A program made the position numbers and the translations under genes. Below are positions 1 to 8,868 of a stretch of 64,000 nucleotides of DNA, in pieces; within the stretch, counting starts at the first letter, position 1; every line of letters begins with the position of its first letter. The stretch is taken from contig NZ_WMDQ01000005.1 in the NCBI RefSeq assembly GCF_009707955.1, positions 186,001-250,000 of the forward strand. The letters are read 5' to 3'. This DNA is from Flavobacterium sp. LC2016-13. Lineage in GTDB: Bacteria > Bacteroidota > Bacteroidia > Flavobacteriales > Flavobacteriaceae. The notes beneath the pieces were generated by a model. That model was not told the DNA's origin, did no database searches, and saw only the letters and a program-made list of their open reading frames with translations.

Positions 1-813
1 CTCGTTTCCGCAGGCAAAAACAGGTCTTTGTCCAATGTGTAATTGTATGCCGACTGGTTTTTCTTCCTTATCATTAAAATGATCTAAAGCAGGCAGTCTT
101 TGTACTGCATTTTTAGCATCATCATATTTGTATTTGAAAGAAGTTCCCACAACCTGATCTTTTGGAATTCCGTAAAAATCCTGAGATATTGCACGTACAA
201 CTTCAATTGTACCGCCTGTTACGATGTAAGTTTTAAATCCGTTGGCACGGAGATAATTCAGCAACTCAAGTTGTGGCTGATATCGTATTTGTTTTACAGG
301 GATATTTTTTCCCGGATATTGCGCTCCTTTAAAAAAATCATTTACTGACTTTTCAAATTCATCTTCGGTCATTCCGGTATGAGTTGCTCCAACAAGTTCC
401 ATAAGTGCTTTGTCTCCTCCTTTTGCAAAAAAAGTTTTATCTTTTTCTATCACGGCTTTAAAAGGCTGTTTTTGAGCTAAAGCAGGATTTGCTTCGACCA
501 TTTTTTTTACCTGATAAAAAGCAAATAGTTCCTGAACATAAGGTTTTTCAGCCCATAATGTTCCGTCATTATCAAAAGTAGCTATTCTGTTTTCTATCGG
601 AATAAAATCCGGAGTTCCTTCTGTTGTTACTTTTTTTACATAAGCAATAATGTCGGTTTTCAAGGCTCCATCATTCCAGCTTGGTAACGGATCTCCGCTA
701 TTTGCAACAACTGTTGTACTATCTTTAGGATTTATTGTTGTAGCTGTTTCGGCTTTTTTACATGAAACCAGTAAAAATAAAAATACAGACAACATATATA
801 TTTTTCTATACAT
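1..813 (-). CDS. HAD-superfamily phosphatase-like lipoprotein (3' end cut by window edge)
   Basis: This reading frame starts at the ATG complement at 811-813 and runs without a stop to base 1, so the C-terminus lies outside the window (271 codons visible). The N-terminus is a lipoprotein signal ending in LLVSCKK, so the protein is probably membrane-anchored outside the cytoplasm. Around residues 77-90 is FDNDGTLWAEKP, the DxDGT-type HAD motif I with the nucleophile aspartate, and TYIVTGGT further on fits motif II. HAD enzymes of this kind usually remove phosphate from small molecules; the substrate cannot be told. It lies 65 bases behind the sulfatase on the same strand, probably as an operon. 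Confidence 0.8.
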   Translation of the reverse strand, partial: MYRKIYMLSVFLFLLVSCKKAETATTINPKDSTTVVANSGDPLPSWNDGALKTDIIAYVKKVTTEGTPDFIPIENRIATFDNDGTLWAEKPYVQELFAFYQVKKMVEANPALAQKQPFKAVIEKDKTFFAKGGDKALMELVGATHTGMTEDEFEKSVNDFFKGAQYPGKNIPVKQIRYQPQLELLNYLRANGFKTYIVTGGTIEVVRAISQDFYGIPKDQVVGTSFKYKYDDAKNAVQRLPALDHFNDKEEKPVGIQLHIGQRPVFACGNE

Positions 814-878
814 GGTATTGATTTTTAAATTAACAGAGCTTGAAGTATGGGAGATTCAAGCTCTATTTTTTTATTTTG

Positions 879-2537
879 CTATTTTTTCTTTGAAGATTGT
901 ACGTCACTTTGTATTGCTTTTTGCAACTTTATTTGCTCAAGTGTTTCTTCCATAATCGTTACAGGAGAGAAACTTGGCGGGATTGAACGAGGAGGGTATT
1001 CTTTGAATGTTTCTGCAAACTTCATCACTTCAACATTCATTCCGTAAACAGTACCAATGTGATTAACGATCCAGTCCCAATAAGTATTAGAAGTAAAATC
1101 AGCTCTTTCGTAAGGGTCCTGATACAGATTAAATATTTTTTGTAAACGTAACTTAACAAACGGTTCTGCCCAAAGTCCCATTGTTCCTGCCATACGCTGT
1201 TCAGCAAAAACGTATTTGTAATCACCTAAACGCATACCTACAAGCAAACCATCATCATCAGAATAAAAGAATCTATCTCTGGCACTTTTTGGTGTTTTAC
1301 CTTCTAAAAATGTAGATTGATCGTAGCCGTCTAAGTGTACTTTATAAGTATTTCCGTTTGCTTTATATCCTTTTAATAACTTGTTTGTAATATCTGGTTC
1401 TCCTGCAATAGACACTAAAGTTGGAAACCAATCGTTATGGCTCATCATTTCATTAGTTATCTGACCTGGTTTGATTACACCTGGCCAGCGTACCATACAA
1501 GGAACTCTAAAAGCACCTTCCCAATTGGTGTTTTTTTCTGAACGGAAAGAAGTCATTCCTCCATCTGGCCATGTATTCATGTGCGGTCCATTATCCGTAG
1601 AATAAACTACTAATGTATTATCGGCAATTCCTAAATCATCTAATACTTTTAAAAGTTGTCCTACCGTTAAATCATGTTCTATCATACCGTCCATATATTC
1701 ACTGTCTCCATGTGTATACTTACCGCGGTTTTCAGCTCTTACATGCGTACGCAAGTGCATACGGGTGCCATTCCACCATACGAAAAATGGCTTCCCGGCA
1801 GCATTTTGTCTTTTGATAAAATCAATAGCTGCTGCAGATGTTTCATCATCGATAGTTTCCATTCTTTTTTTAGTAAGAGCTCCTGTATCTTCAATTTTTT
1901 GTTTTCCGGTTTTTCCAAAGCGAGCATCAGTTATCGTAGGATCATCAACATTTGTCGCAGTACATTTTAAAACTCCTCTAGGTCCAAATTTTGCCAAATA
2001 TGCGGGATCTTTTGGATAATCCGGCAATTCTGGTTCTTCTTCAGCATTTAAATGATATAGATTCCCGAAAAATTCATCAAAACCATTTACAGTAGGTAAA
2101 CTTTCGTTACGGTCGCCTAAGTGGTTTTTACCAAATTGACCTGTAGCGTAACCTAAAGACTTAAGAACACCGGCAATTGTAGGGTCTAGCTGACTCATTC
2201 CCATTGGTGCGCCAGGAAAACCTACTTTAGTCAAACCTGTACGAATTCCGTGTTGTCCAGTAATAAAAGCAGCACGGCCTGCTGTACAACTTTGTTCTGC
2301 ATAATAGTGTAAAAAACGTATTCCTTCATTTCCTACACGATCAATATTAGGAGTCATATATCCCATCAGTCCATCACTATACGCACTAACATTTGTTGTT
2401 CCTATATCATCGCCCCAAATTATTAAAACATTAGGCTTTTTAGTATTTTGAGCCTCCACTTGAAAACCTGGGAAAAATACTAATGCAAAAAGTAAAATCG
2501 CATTTTTAAATCCATTTTTAAGTTTACTTTGTTTCAT
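879..2537 (-). CDS. Secreted arylsulfatase (sulfatase family, type I formylglycine motif)
   Basis: The 552-residue protein begins with a signal peptide ending near FQVEAQ (residue 30), so it is exported. CTAGRAAF at residues 84-91 matches the C-x-A/P-x-R motif whose cysteine is converted to formylglycine by a maturase or formylglycine-generating enzyme. WGDD (41-44) and the later STDNGPH block supply calcium and active-site residues typical of the alkaline-phosphatase-like sulfatase fold. It should hydrolyse a sulfate ester, probably from a sulfated polysaccharide or aryl sulfate, but the substrate cannot be read from sequence. Length is normal for the family. The HAD lipoprotein follows directly and may share its transcript. 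Confidence 0.9.
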   Translation of the reverse strand: MKQSKLKNGFKNAILLFALVFFPGFQVEAQNTKKPNVLIIWGDDIGTTNVSAYSDGLMGYMTPNIDRVGNEGIRFLHYYAEQSCTAGRAAFITGQHGIRTGLTKVGFPGAPMGMSQLDPTIAGVLKSLGYATGQFGKNHLGDRNESLPTVNGFDEFFGNLYHLNAEEEPELPDYPKDPAYLAKFGPRGVLKCTATNVDDPTITDARFGKTGKQKIEDTGALTKKRMETIDDETSAAAIDFIKRQNAAGKPFFVWWNGTRMHLRTHVRAENRGKYTHGDSEYMDGMIEHDLTVGQLLKVLDDLGIADNTLVVYSTDNGPHMNTWPDGGMTSFRSEKNTNWEGAFRVPCMVRWPGVIKPGQITNEMMSHNDWFPTLVSIAGEPDITNKLLKGYKANGNTYKVHLDGYDQSTFLEGKTPKSARDRFFYSDDDGLLVGMRLGDYKYVFAEQRMAGTMGLWAEPFVKLRLQKIFNLYQDPYERADFTSNTYWDWIVNHIGTVYGMNVEVMKFAETFKEYPPRSIPPSFSPVTIMEETLEQIKLQKAIQSDVQSSKKK

Positions 2538-2920
2538 GGTAATAAAATTTGTTAATAATTCTATTTGTTTGTATAAAATTTGATTCTTAAAAACAGATTA
2601 ACATGTGCGATAATTATTAAAATAAATTTGATTGCTTATTATCAAATATTTCAAAAAAACCTTACATTTTTTTAAGAACCTCAAAATTAGCTATTTAAGA
2701 ATGTAACAATTGTAATTATTTACCTTGATGTCGTTCCATTTTATAAAATGAAACGTTAAAATGCTATAGTTTGCGCATTCTATTTCTTTTAGAACTTTCG
2801 CTTTATAATTTTTAAATACTTGTTTAAGGATTTTGTATTTTAAAAAAACACTTTAACATTACTTCCTTTTTGGGTATTGTTTTAGTGAAAATTGTTTTTG
2901 CGGATGAAGTTATTACAAGC
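2538..2920. other. Gene-free leader upstream of the sulfatase
   Basis: This AT-rich stretch separates the sulfatase from the pyk terminator. It should hold the minus-strand promoter of the sulfatase operon, but I could not find a clean TANNTTTG element. No open frame with coding character is visible on either strand. Confidence 0.4.
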
Positions 2921-2954
2921 AAAAAAGCCATCAAAATAATTTGATGGCTTTTTT
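2921..2954 (-). terminator. Intrinsic terminator after pyk
   Basis: A perfect 15-bp stem (AAAAAAGCCATCAAA pairing with the matching right arm at 2940-2954) around a 4-base loop, with T-runs on both sides. It ends the pyk transcript 28 bases after the stop codon and could also act in the other direction. Confidence 0.85.
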
Positions 2955-2981
2955 TATGTGGTAATCTTTATAAAAAGAAAA

Positions 2982-4415
2982 CTATTCTATTTCAGAAACT
3001 CTCATGGTATTTACCATTCCTTTATCTTTAATTGGCATTGCTGCAAGGTTAATTAAATAATCTCCTTTTACAACAAATCCTTTTTCTCTTGCAATTTCGT
3101 TAACGTCTGTTACAGTATCATCTGTACTTTCATCTTTATCGTAGAAGTATGATTTTACTCCCCATAATAAATTTAATTGTGTTAAGATTCTTCTGTTTGA
3201 AGTAAATACTAAAATATGTGCCGATGGTCTCCAAGCTGAAATTTGAAAAGCTGTATATCCGCTATTTGTCAAAGTACAAATTGCTTTTGCTTTAATTTCA
3301 TTTGCCAATAAAGCTGCCTGGTGACAAACTGTTTTAGTAACAAAACGTTTTGTTTTAATTTGTGGTGTATTTTGTGGAACCTGAATAAGCGGAGAATCTT
3401 CAACAGCCTCACAAATTTGAGTCATTCTCTGAATTACTTGTACAGGATAATTTCCTGTAGCAGTTTCTCCAGACAACATTACCGCATCAGCTCCATCCAT
3501 TACAGAGTTTGCAACGTCGTTAACTTCAGCTCTTGTTGGCGTTAAACTTGTAATCATTGTTTCCATCATTTGAGTCGCAACGATAACAGGAATTCTAGCC
3601 GTTTTAGCTCTGCGAATCAAGTCTTTTTGTACTAATGGTACTTCGTGTGCAGGAAGTTCAACTCCTAAATCTCCACGAGCAACCATTAAACCATCGCAAT
3701 ATGCTATAATTTTATCTATGTTCTCAAGAGCTTCAGGCATTTCAATTTTAGCAACAATTGGAATTTTATATTCTGAATGCTTAGCGATTAATTCTTGTAA
3801 GTCTTGTAAATCGCGAGGTGTTTTTACAAACGAAAGGGCGATCCAGTCTACTTTTTGTTCAATAGCAAAAATTGCATCTGCAATATCTTTTTCAGTTAAA
3901 GCCGGTAAAGAAATTTTAGTGTTTGGAAGATTAACCCCTTTTTTAGATTTTAATTCTCCACCTTGAATTACTACTGCTGTAACTTCTGTTTTTTTATCAG
4001 TTGTAAGAATTTCAAAAATAAGTTTACCATCATCAAGCAAAATACGCTCCCCCGGATTAACATCATTTGGGAAGTTTTGATATTTCATGAACACTTTTTG
4101 TGCTGTTCCGATAATATCTTCAGCAGTTGTAAAAGTGATTACATCACCATCATTTACTACTGTTCCTTCTTCCATTACTCCAACTCTAAGTTTTGGTCCC
4201 TGTAAATCTCCAAGGATTGCAGTTGTATAACCAAACTCTTCGTTTAAGCCTCTAATAATATTAATTTTATCTTTTACTCCTTCGTAATCAGCATGCGAAA
4301 AATTGACTCTAAACACATTAACCCCTGCCTCGATCATATCCTTGATAATCTCTCTCGTACTACATGCAGGTCCAAGTGTAGCTACAATTTTGGTTTTTTT
4401 GTTTGTTTTTAGCAT
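2982..4415 (-). CDS. pyk: Pyruvate kinase
   Basis: 477 residues, full length for bacterial pyruvate kinase. It converts phosphoenolpyruvate and ADP to pyruvate and ATP in the last step of glycolysis. Visible signatures are TKIVATLGPA at the N-terminus, GDLQGPKLRVG, the active-site block AKIEMPEALENID, and MVARGDLGVELP followed by ATQMMETM. The start lies 5 bases after the stop of the IPExxxVDY gene, so the two are surely co-transcribed; this pairing is usual in Flavobacteria. A strong hairpin terminator follows the stop codon. Confidence 0.97.
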   Translation of the reverse strand: MLKTNKKTKIVATLGPACSTREIIKDMIEAGVNVFRVNFSHADYEGVKDKINIIRGLNEEFGYTTAILGDLQGPKLRVGVMEEGTVVNDGDVITFTTAEDIIGTAQKVFMKYQNFPNDVNPGERILLDDGKLIFEILTTDKKTEVTAVVIQGGELKSKKGVNLPNTKISLPALTEKDIADAIFAIEQKVDWIALSFVKTPRDLQDLQELIAKHSEYKIPIVAKIEMPEALENIDKIIAYCDGLMVARGDLGVELPAHEVPLVQKDLIRRAKTARIPVIVATQMMETMITSLTPTRAEVNDVANSVMDGADAVMLSGETATGNYPVQVIQRMTQICEAVEDSPLIQVPQNTPQIKTKRFVTKTVCHQAALLANEIKAKAICTLTNSGYTAFQISAWRPSAHILVFTSNRRILTQLNLLWGVKSYFYDKDESTDDTVTDVNEIAREKGFVVKGDYLINLAAMPIKDKGMVNTMRVSEIE

Positions 4416-4420
4416 TTTTT

Positions 4421-4909
4421 TTAAAAAATTAGATTGTTTTTTGATTTTATTTTATCAGTATCTAAGGCATATATAGCCGCAATACTCTCTATTGTATTTA
4501 ATTTTTGCTGAATTGCTGAAAAATCAAGAGCCTCTTCGCTATTGTCTATTTTCAGGAAAAAATCTACTTTTTTGAATTCAGGAAGTAAATGAATTGTTGT
4601 TGAAACCTCACTTGTCTCATTGGAAAACAAATCTTGAGAATCATTTTTACTCGCTGAAATGATCTCATTTTTATTCTGAATCAAATTCCATGAAACTGCT
4701 TTTTCGGCATCATAATAATAAAATCTCGAAAAATTTGCCTCGCCTTCTTTAGTTTGAGCATGGATCTCGTTTTTGCTCTTACTTAAGTTTATCGGAAGGT
4801 TTTTATTGATAAAATAGGCTAATCTGTAATCTTCTAATGAAGTATGAATTGCCATTAAATAATAATCAATTTCGTCAAATTCGTCTAAATCCAATCTATG
4901 AATTGCCAT
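4421..4909 (-). CDS. IPExxxVDY family protein
   Basis: A 162-residue protein of unknown function. It carries LLPEFKKVDFFLKI near residue 113, which matches the IPExxxVDYFL signature naming this small Bacteroidota family (here the isoleucine is leucine and the tyrosine is phenylalanine). No signal peptide or membrane segment is visible, so it is probably cytoplasmic. It sits between rnc and pyk and is 5 bases upstream of pyk, a conserved arrangement suggesting a housekeeping role linked to these genes, though none is established. Confidence 0.8.
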   Translation of the reverse strand: MAIHRLDLDEFDEIDYYLMAIHTSLEDYRLAYFINKNLPINLSKSKNEIHAQTKEGEANFSRFYYYDAEKAVSWNLIQNKNEIISASKNDSQDLFSNETSEVSTTIHLLPEFKKVDFFLKIDNSEEALDFSAIQQKLNTIESIAAIYALDTDKIKSKNNLIF

Positions 4910-4928
4910 ATCATGAAAAATCTAGGTG

Positions 4929-4957
4929 TAAATATACTATTTCTATTGGAGCATCAA
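4929..4957 (-). promoter_or_regulatory. Candidate promoter for the IPExxxVDY-pyk operon
   Basis: On the minus strand a TATATTTA (-7, one mismatch to TANNTTTG) at 4929-4936 is preceded by TTG (4955-4957) at an 18-base spacing. The predicted start would fall just ahead of the ATG at 4909. The 125-base gap after rnc is consistent with a separate promoter. Confidence 0.5.
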
Positions 4958-5034
4958 TAGTTAAGATGTGGATGTTTTTGTTAATTTATAAACGAAAACG
5001 TTATAGTCTTTAGGAAATTACAATAATATTGTAG

Positions 5035-5781
5035 TTATTTCTTATCTATTTTCTCCTGAAAAGCAAAATAAGCTCGTTGTGATGCTTTTTCTTCCGCCTT
5101 CTTTTTTGAAGTTGCTCTTGCTCTTGCAATTACTTTATCGTCTATACTTAATTTTACGCCAAATAAGCGTTGTCCGTCAATACCGTTATCTTCAAAAATG
5201 TCGTAGTGAAAGATTCTCTTTTCTTTCTGGCACCATTCGATAACAAGACTTTTATAACTGATTACTTTTCCTTCAAGTCTGGCAATATCTACATAAGGTG
5301 TAATAACTCTTTTTTGAATGAATTTTTCACAAAAAGGATATCCTCTGTCTAGATAAATTGCACCAACAAGTGATTCAAAAATATTACCATGAATATTTTC
5401 GCCAAAATGCTGAACAGGCACTTTGCTTTCTACAAAACGAACCAGGTTTAAATCTTTACCTAATTCATTTAAATGCTCACGGCTAACAATTTTAGAGCGC
5501 ATTTTGGTTAAATAACCTTCATCGCCATTTGGTGCTTTGTTAAACAAATGTGCAGCAATTACCGCACTTAACATAGCATCACCTAAAAATTCAAGCCGTT
5601 CATAATTAATTGGATTGCCTGATTCGTCTAATTTATTCGAAGAGCGATGCGTAAAAGCTTTCTTATAAAAATCAATCGAAACCGGCTGAAAACCAAGTAT
5701 TTTCTGAATAGTGTCAAAAAAAATCCCGTCTTCTTGAGAACGGGATTTTGAAAATATTTTTTTGATAATATTCATAGACAA
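5035..5781 (-). CDS. rnc: Ribonuclease III
   Basis: 248 residues. RNase III cuts double-stranded RNA in rRNA precursor processing and mRNA turnover. The signature ERLEFLGD lies at residues 61-68 and supplies catalytic acidic residues; a second acidic site is in ESLVGAIYLD. The C-terminal third has the double-stranded RNA-binding domain, ending in the basic KKKAEEKASQRAYFAF helix. It begins 2 bases after the fabF stop codon, so acpP-fabF-rnc form one operon as in many Bacteroidota. Confidence 0.96.
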   Translation of the reverse strand: MSMNIIKKIFSKSRSQEDGIFFDTIQKILGFQPVSIDFYKKAFTHRSSNKLDESGNPINYERLEFLGDAMLSAVIAAHLFNKAPNGDEGYLTKMRSKIVSREHLNELGKDLNLVRFVESKVPVQHFGENIHGNIFESLVGAIYLDRGYPFCEKFIQKRVITPYVDIARLEGKVISYKSLVIEWCQKEKRIFHYDIFEDNGIDGQRLFGVKLSIDDKVIARARATSKKKAEEKASQRAYFAFQEKIDKK

Positions 5782-5783
5782 AA

Positions 5784-7037
5784 CTAGTCAACTAATTTTT
5801 TAAACAATACACAAGCATTGTGTCCACCAAAACCAAATGTGTTACTCATAGCAACATTTACCTCTCTTTTTTGAGGTTTGTTTAAGGTAAGATTTAATGC
5901 CGGATCGATATTTTCGTCAACTACAGTATGATTAATCGTTGGAGGAACAATACTGTGTTGCATTGCCAGAATAGAAGCAATAGCTTCAATAGCTCCGGCA
6001 GCACCAAGTAAGTGTCCTGTCATTGATTTTGTCGAATTGATATTGATATTTTTTGCATGTTCGCCAAAAACTGCGCTAATTGCTTTTAATTCGGCTACAT
6101 CTCCTAACGGAGTAGAAGTTCCGTGTGTATTGATATGATCAACATCTTCCGGATTCATTCCTGCATCTCTTAAAGTATTTTTCATTACTGCAATAACTCC
6201 AATTCCTTCCGGATGTGGTGCAGTTAAGTGATAAGCATCAGATGACATTCCGCCTCCGCCAACTTCACAATAAATTTTTGCGCCTCTGGCTTTAGCATGT
6301 TCATATTCTTCAAGAACCAACGCTCCTGCTCCTTCTCCTAAAACAAAGCCATCTCTGGTTCCGTCAAAAGGTCTTGAAGCCGTTTCAGGACTTTCGTTTC
6401 TTGTAGATAAAGCATGCATAGAGTTAAAACCTCCCATACCAGCAATAGTAATAGCAGCTTCAGATCCGCCTGATACAATAACATCACACATTCCTAAACG
6501 AATGTAGTTGAAAGCATCAATTAATGCATTTGCAGAAGATGCACATGCAGAAACGGTAGTATAATTTGGTCCCATATATCCATTACGCATTGAAATGTGT
6601 GCTGGCGCTATATCGGCAATCATTTTAGGGATAAAAAATGGATTGAATTTTGGTGTTCCGTCACCTTTAGCGTAATAAATTACTTCTTCCTGAAAAGTTT
6701 CTAAACCTCCAATTCCTGCTCCCCAAATAACACCAACTCTTGTTTTGTCGATATTATCATTAGTAAGTCCGGCATCTTTAATAGCCTCATCACTTGCGGC
6801 CACAGCATATTGAGCAAATTTATCTAATCTTCGAGATTCCTTGCGATCCATGTAGTCTTCAATATTGAAGTTTTTTACTTCACAGGCAAATTTCGTTTTA
6901 TGCTTCTCTGTATCATAATACGTGATAGGAGCGGCTCCGCTAACCCCATTCACAAGTGCCTCCCAATAATCCTGGATATTATTCCCGATAGGAGTAAGAG
7001 CACCTAATCCTGTTACAACAACTCGCTTTAACGTCAT
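5784..7037 (-). CDS. fabF: Beta-ketoacyl-ACP synthase II
   Basis: 417 residues, normal for FabF. It condenses malonyl-ACP with acyl-ACP in fatty-acid elongation. The active-site triad is intact: Cys165 in TVSACASSAN, His in NTHGTSTPLGD and His in KSMTGHLLGAAG. It lies directly behind acpP and ahead of rnc, the standard primary-metabolism arrangement. This distinguishes it from the four ketosynthase-like genes in the pigment locus at 41-57 kb. Confidence 0.97.
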   Translation of the reverse strand: MTLKRVVVTGLGALTPIGNNIQDYWEALVNGVSGAAPITYYDTEKHKTKFACEVKNFNIEDYMDRKESRRLDKFAQYAVAASDEAIKDAGLTNDNIDKTRVGVIWGAGIGGLETFQEEVIYYAKGDGTPKFNPFFIPKMIADIAPAHISMRNGYMGPNYTTVSACASSANALIDAFNYIRLGMCDVIVSGGSEAAITIAGMGGFNSMHALSTRNESPETASRPFDGTRDGFVLGEGAGALVLEEYEHAKARGAKIYCEVGGGGMSSDAYHLTAPHPEGIGVIAVMKNTLRDAGMNPEDVDHINTHGTSTPLGDVAELKAISAVFGEHAKNININSTKSMTGHLLGAAGAIEAIASILAMQHSIVPPTINHTVVDENIDPALNLTLNKPQKREVNVAMSNTFGFGGHNACVLFKKLVD

Positions 7038-7170
7038 AAATATGTATTTTGTACTTTAAACAAATAAAACCCACGCTTTCTTAACACTATTGTTACTTAA
7101 GAGCCATGGGCATTACAATATAAATATATCTTTTTGATTGAAAATCAATCGAAATTTAAAATTTTAAAAA

Positions 7171-7216
7171 AATAATAACACCCGACTTATAGACTATAAA
7201 AATCGGGTGCAGTATT
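7171..7216 (-). terminator. Hairpin between acpP and fabF (partial terminator or processing site)
   Basis: CACCCGA (7179-7185) pairs with TCGGGTG (7203-7209), and flanking AATAATA/TATTATT extends the stem. On the minus strand it is followed by a T-rich tract. It lies just after the acpP stop codon and before fabF, so it probably ends part of the acpP transcripts and lets others run on. Confidence 0.65.
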
Positions 7217-7217
7217 A

Positions 7218-7454
7218 TTATTTTTTAGCTTCTTCGATATAAGAAATAGCTTGACCAACAGTAGCAATGTTTTCTGCTTGATCGTCTGGAATTTGAATAT
7301 CAAATTCTTTTTCGAATTCCATAATAAGCTCAACAGTGTCTAATGAGTCAGCTCCTAAATCATTAGTGAAGCTTGCTTCTGTTACAACTTCGTTTTCGTC
7401 AACGCCTAATTTGTCTACGATAATCGCTTTTACTCTTGATGCAATGTCTGACAT
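7218..7454 (-). CDS. acpP: Acyl carrier protein
   Basis: 78 residues, strongly acidic. Ser37 in [10 protein letters not shown] is the phosphopantetheine attachment site. It carries growing acyl chains in primary fatty-acid synthesis. It heads the acpP-fabF-rnc operon. Two other ACP genes at 42.5 and 54.2 kb differ in sequence and belong to the pigment locus. Confidence 0.97.
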   Translation of the reverse strand: MSDIASRVKAIIVDKLGVDENEVVTEASFTNDLGADSLDTVELIMEFEKEFDIQIPDDQAENIATVGQAISYIEEAKK

Positions 7455-7484
7455 AATCTTTAATTTTAGAATTTAATTTGTTGG

Positions 7485-7513
7485 CAAAAATAAAAAACTT
7501 TATTTTAAAACAA
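7485..7513 (-). promoter_or_regulatory. Promoter of acpP-fabF-rnc
   Basis: On the minus strand TATTTTTG (7485-7492) is a perfect TANNTTTG element, with TTG (7511-7513) 18 bases upstream. The distance to the acpP ATG (7454) gives a leader of about 25 bases. Confidence 0.7.
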
Positions 7514-7629
7514 CTATTTAGTTTATAAATGTGATACTAATTTATAAAATTAATTTCAAGAAAGCCCTTTTAATACTATTTATTTTCGATTTTTATTCCG
7601 TTTTTTGCATTCTCAAAATAATATCTATT

Positions 7630-8193
7630 ATGAAAAAAATTATTGTTTTTGCCTCAGGATCAGGAACTAATGCAGAAAACATTATTAAATATTTTGCAGC
7701 TTCAAAAATTGCAAATGTTGTTTCGGTTTTTACCAATAATGCTTCGGCAAAAGTTATCGAAAGAGCCAAAAATCATCAAATTCCGGTCGAAATCTTCTCA
7801 AAAAATGAACTTTTGGATCGAAATGTCTTACAAAAAATACAAGAAATCGACCCGGATCTAATAGTTTTGGCTGGTTTCTTATTGAAATTTCCCGAAAACA
7901 TAATCGAGCTATATCCAAATAAAATAATCAACATTCATCCTGCACTTTTACCCAATTATGGAGGGAAGGGAATGTATGGAATGCACATACACAGAGCTAT
8001 AATAAACAATAAGGAAAAAGAAACCGGAATCTCGATTCATTATGTAAATGAAAATTATGACGAAGGCGGAATCATATTTCAGCAAAATATAGCCTTAACA
8101 GATGATGATACTCCGGAAACTGTAGCCGAAAAGATTCATGAATTAGAACAAAAACACTTTCCGGAAATTATTTCGAGATTATTAGAAGAATAA
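7630..8193 (+). CDS. purN: Phosphoribosylglycinamide formyltransferase
   Basis: 187 residues from the ATG at 7630; the frame is open further upstream, but that extension is hydrophobic and AT-rich and the family begins with KKIIVFASGSGTN, exactly as here. PurN transfers a formyl group from 10-formyltetrahydrofolate to GAR in purine synthesis. INIHPALLP holds the catalytic histidine and HYVNENYDEGGIIF the catalytic aspartate. It is transcribed away from acpP. Confidence 0.94.
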   Translation: MKKIIVFASGSGTNAENIIKYFAASKIANVVSVFTNNASAKVIERAKNHQIPVEIFSKNELLDRNVLQKIQEIDPDLIVLAGFLLKFPENIIELYPNKIINIHPALLPNYGGKGMYGMHIHRAIINNKEKETGISIHYVNENYDEGGIIFQQNIALTDDDTPETVAEKIHELEQKHFPEIISRLLEE

Positions 8194-8209
8194 AGCACAA
8201 AGAAATTAA

Positions 8210-8320
8210 ACCATATAAGTCATATAAGAATATATAAGTTGGACTACTATTAACTCTTTTAATACTTGACAAAGAAATATAAGCTGTATTATTTAAATGA
8301 ACTTATATAACTTATATGGT
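8210..8320. repeat. Fold-back intergenic repeat before rnhA
   Basis: ACCATATAAGTCATATAAG (8210-8228) is matched by its reverse complement at 8302-8320 with one mismatch, enclosing 73 bases. The right arm contains an in-frame ATG at 8316 that could be mistaken for the rnhA start. Confidence 0.75.
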
Positions 8321-8333
8321 AAATAAAAAAATG

Positions 8334-8810
8334 ATGAATCACGAAGTACATATATATACTGATGGCGCGGCAAAAGGAAATCCCGGAAACGGTGGTTATG
8401 GCGTGGTAATGGAATTGGTAGGAACTCCACATAAAAAAGAATTCTACGAAGGTTTTCGTCTTACTACTAATAATAGAATGGAACTTTTGGCTGTAATTGT
8501 GGGTTTAGAGAAACTGAAAAATCCGAATATGAAGGTTTTGGTTATTTCAGATTCTAAATACGTTGTTGATTCTGTTGAAAAAAAGTGGGTTTTGGGCTGG
8601 GAAAAAAAGAAATTCGCAGGAAGAAAGAATCCTGATTTATGGAAACGCTTTTTAATTGTTTACCGTAAACATCAAGTCGATTTTAAATGGATAAAAGGTC
8701 ACAATAATCATCCGCAAAATGAACGTTGTGATGAATTAGCTGTTATGGCATCTATGCAACCCAAGCTTTCTGTAGATGAATATTATGAAACCATAGGATC
8801 AAAAGAATAA
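8334..8810 (+). CDS. rnhA: Ribonuclease HI
   Basis: 158 residues. RNase H1 degrades the RNA strand of RNA-DNA hybrids. HIYTDGAAKGNPG at the N-terminus holds the first catalytic aspartate (Asp10), NNRMELLAVI the glutamate and VISDSKYV the second aspartate; the basic WVLGWEKKKFAGRKN segment matches the handle region. I chose the ATG at 8334 (8331 is equally possible) because the upstream ATG at 8316 is inside a fold-back repeat and the family starts just before HIYTDG. Confidence 0.93.
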   Translation: MNHEVHIYTDGAAKGNPGNGGYGVVMELVGTPHKKEFYEGFRLTTNNRMELLAVIVGLEKLKNPNMKVLVISDSKYVVDSVEKKWVLGWEKKKFAGRKNPDLWKRFLIVYRKHQVDFKWIKGHNNHPQNERCDELAVMASMQPKLSVDEYYETIGSKE

Positions 8811-8844
8811 AAAAACGCATCAAAAATTAATTTGATGCGTTTTT
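8811..8844. terminator. Bidirectional terminator between rnhA and the 8869-9216 gene
   Basis: A perfect 14-bp stem (AAAAACGCATCAAA and its complement at 8831-8844) around a 6-base loop with T-runs on both sides. It begins right after the rnhA stop codon and serves two converging genes. Confidence 0.85.
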
Positions 8845-8868
8845 CATTACTAACTTAAAACGATTTAT

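Noticed and set aside
1613..2019. Plus-strand open frames inside the sulfatase gene
   Set aside because: They are shadows of the minus-strand coding frame and lack family features and promoters.
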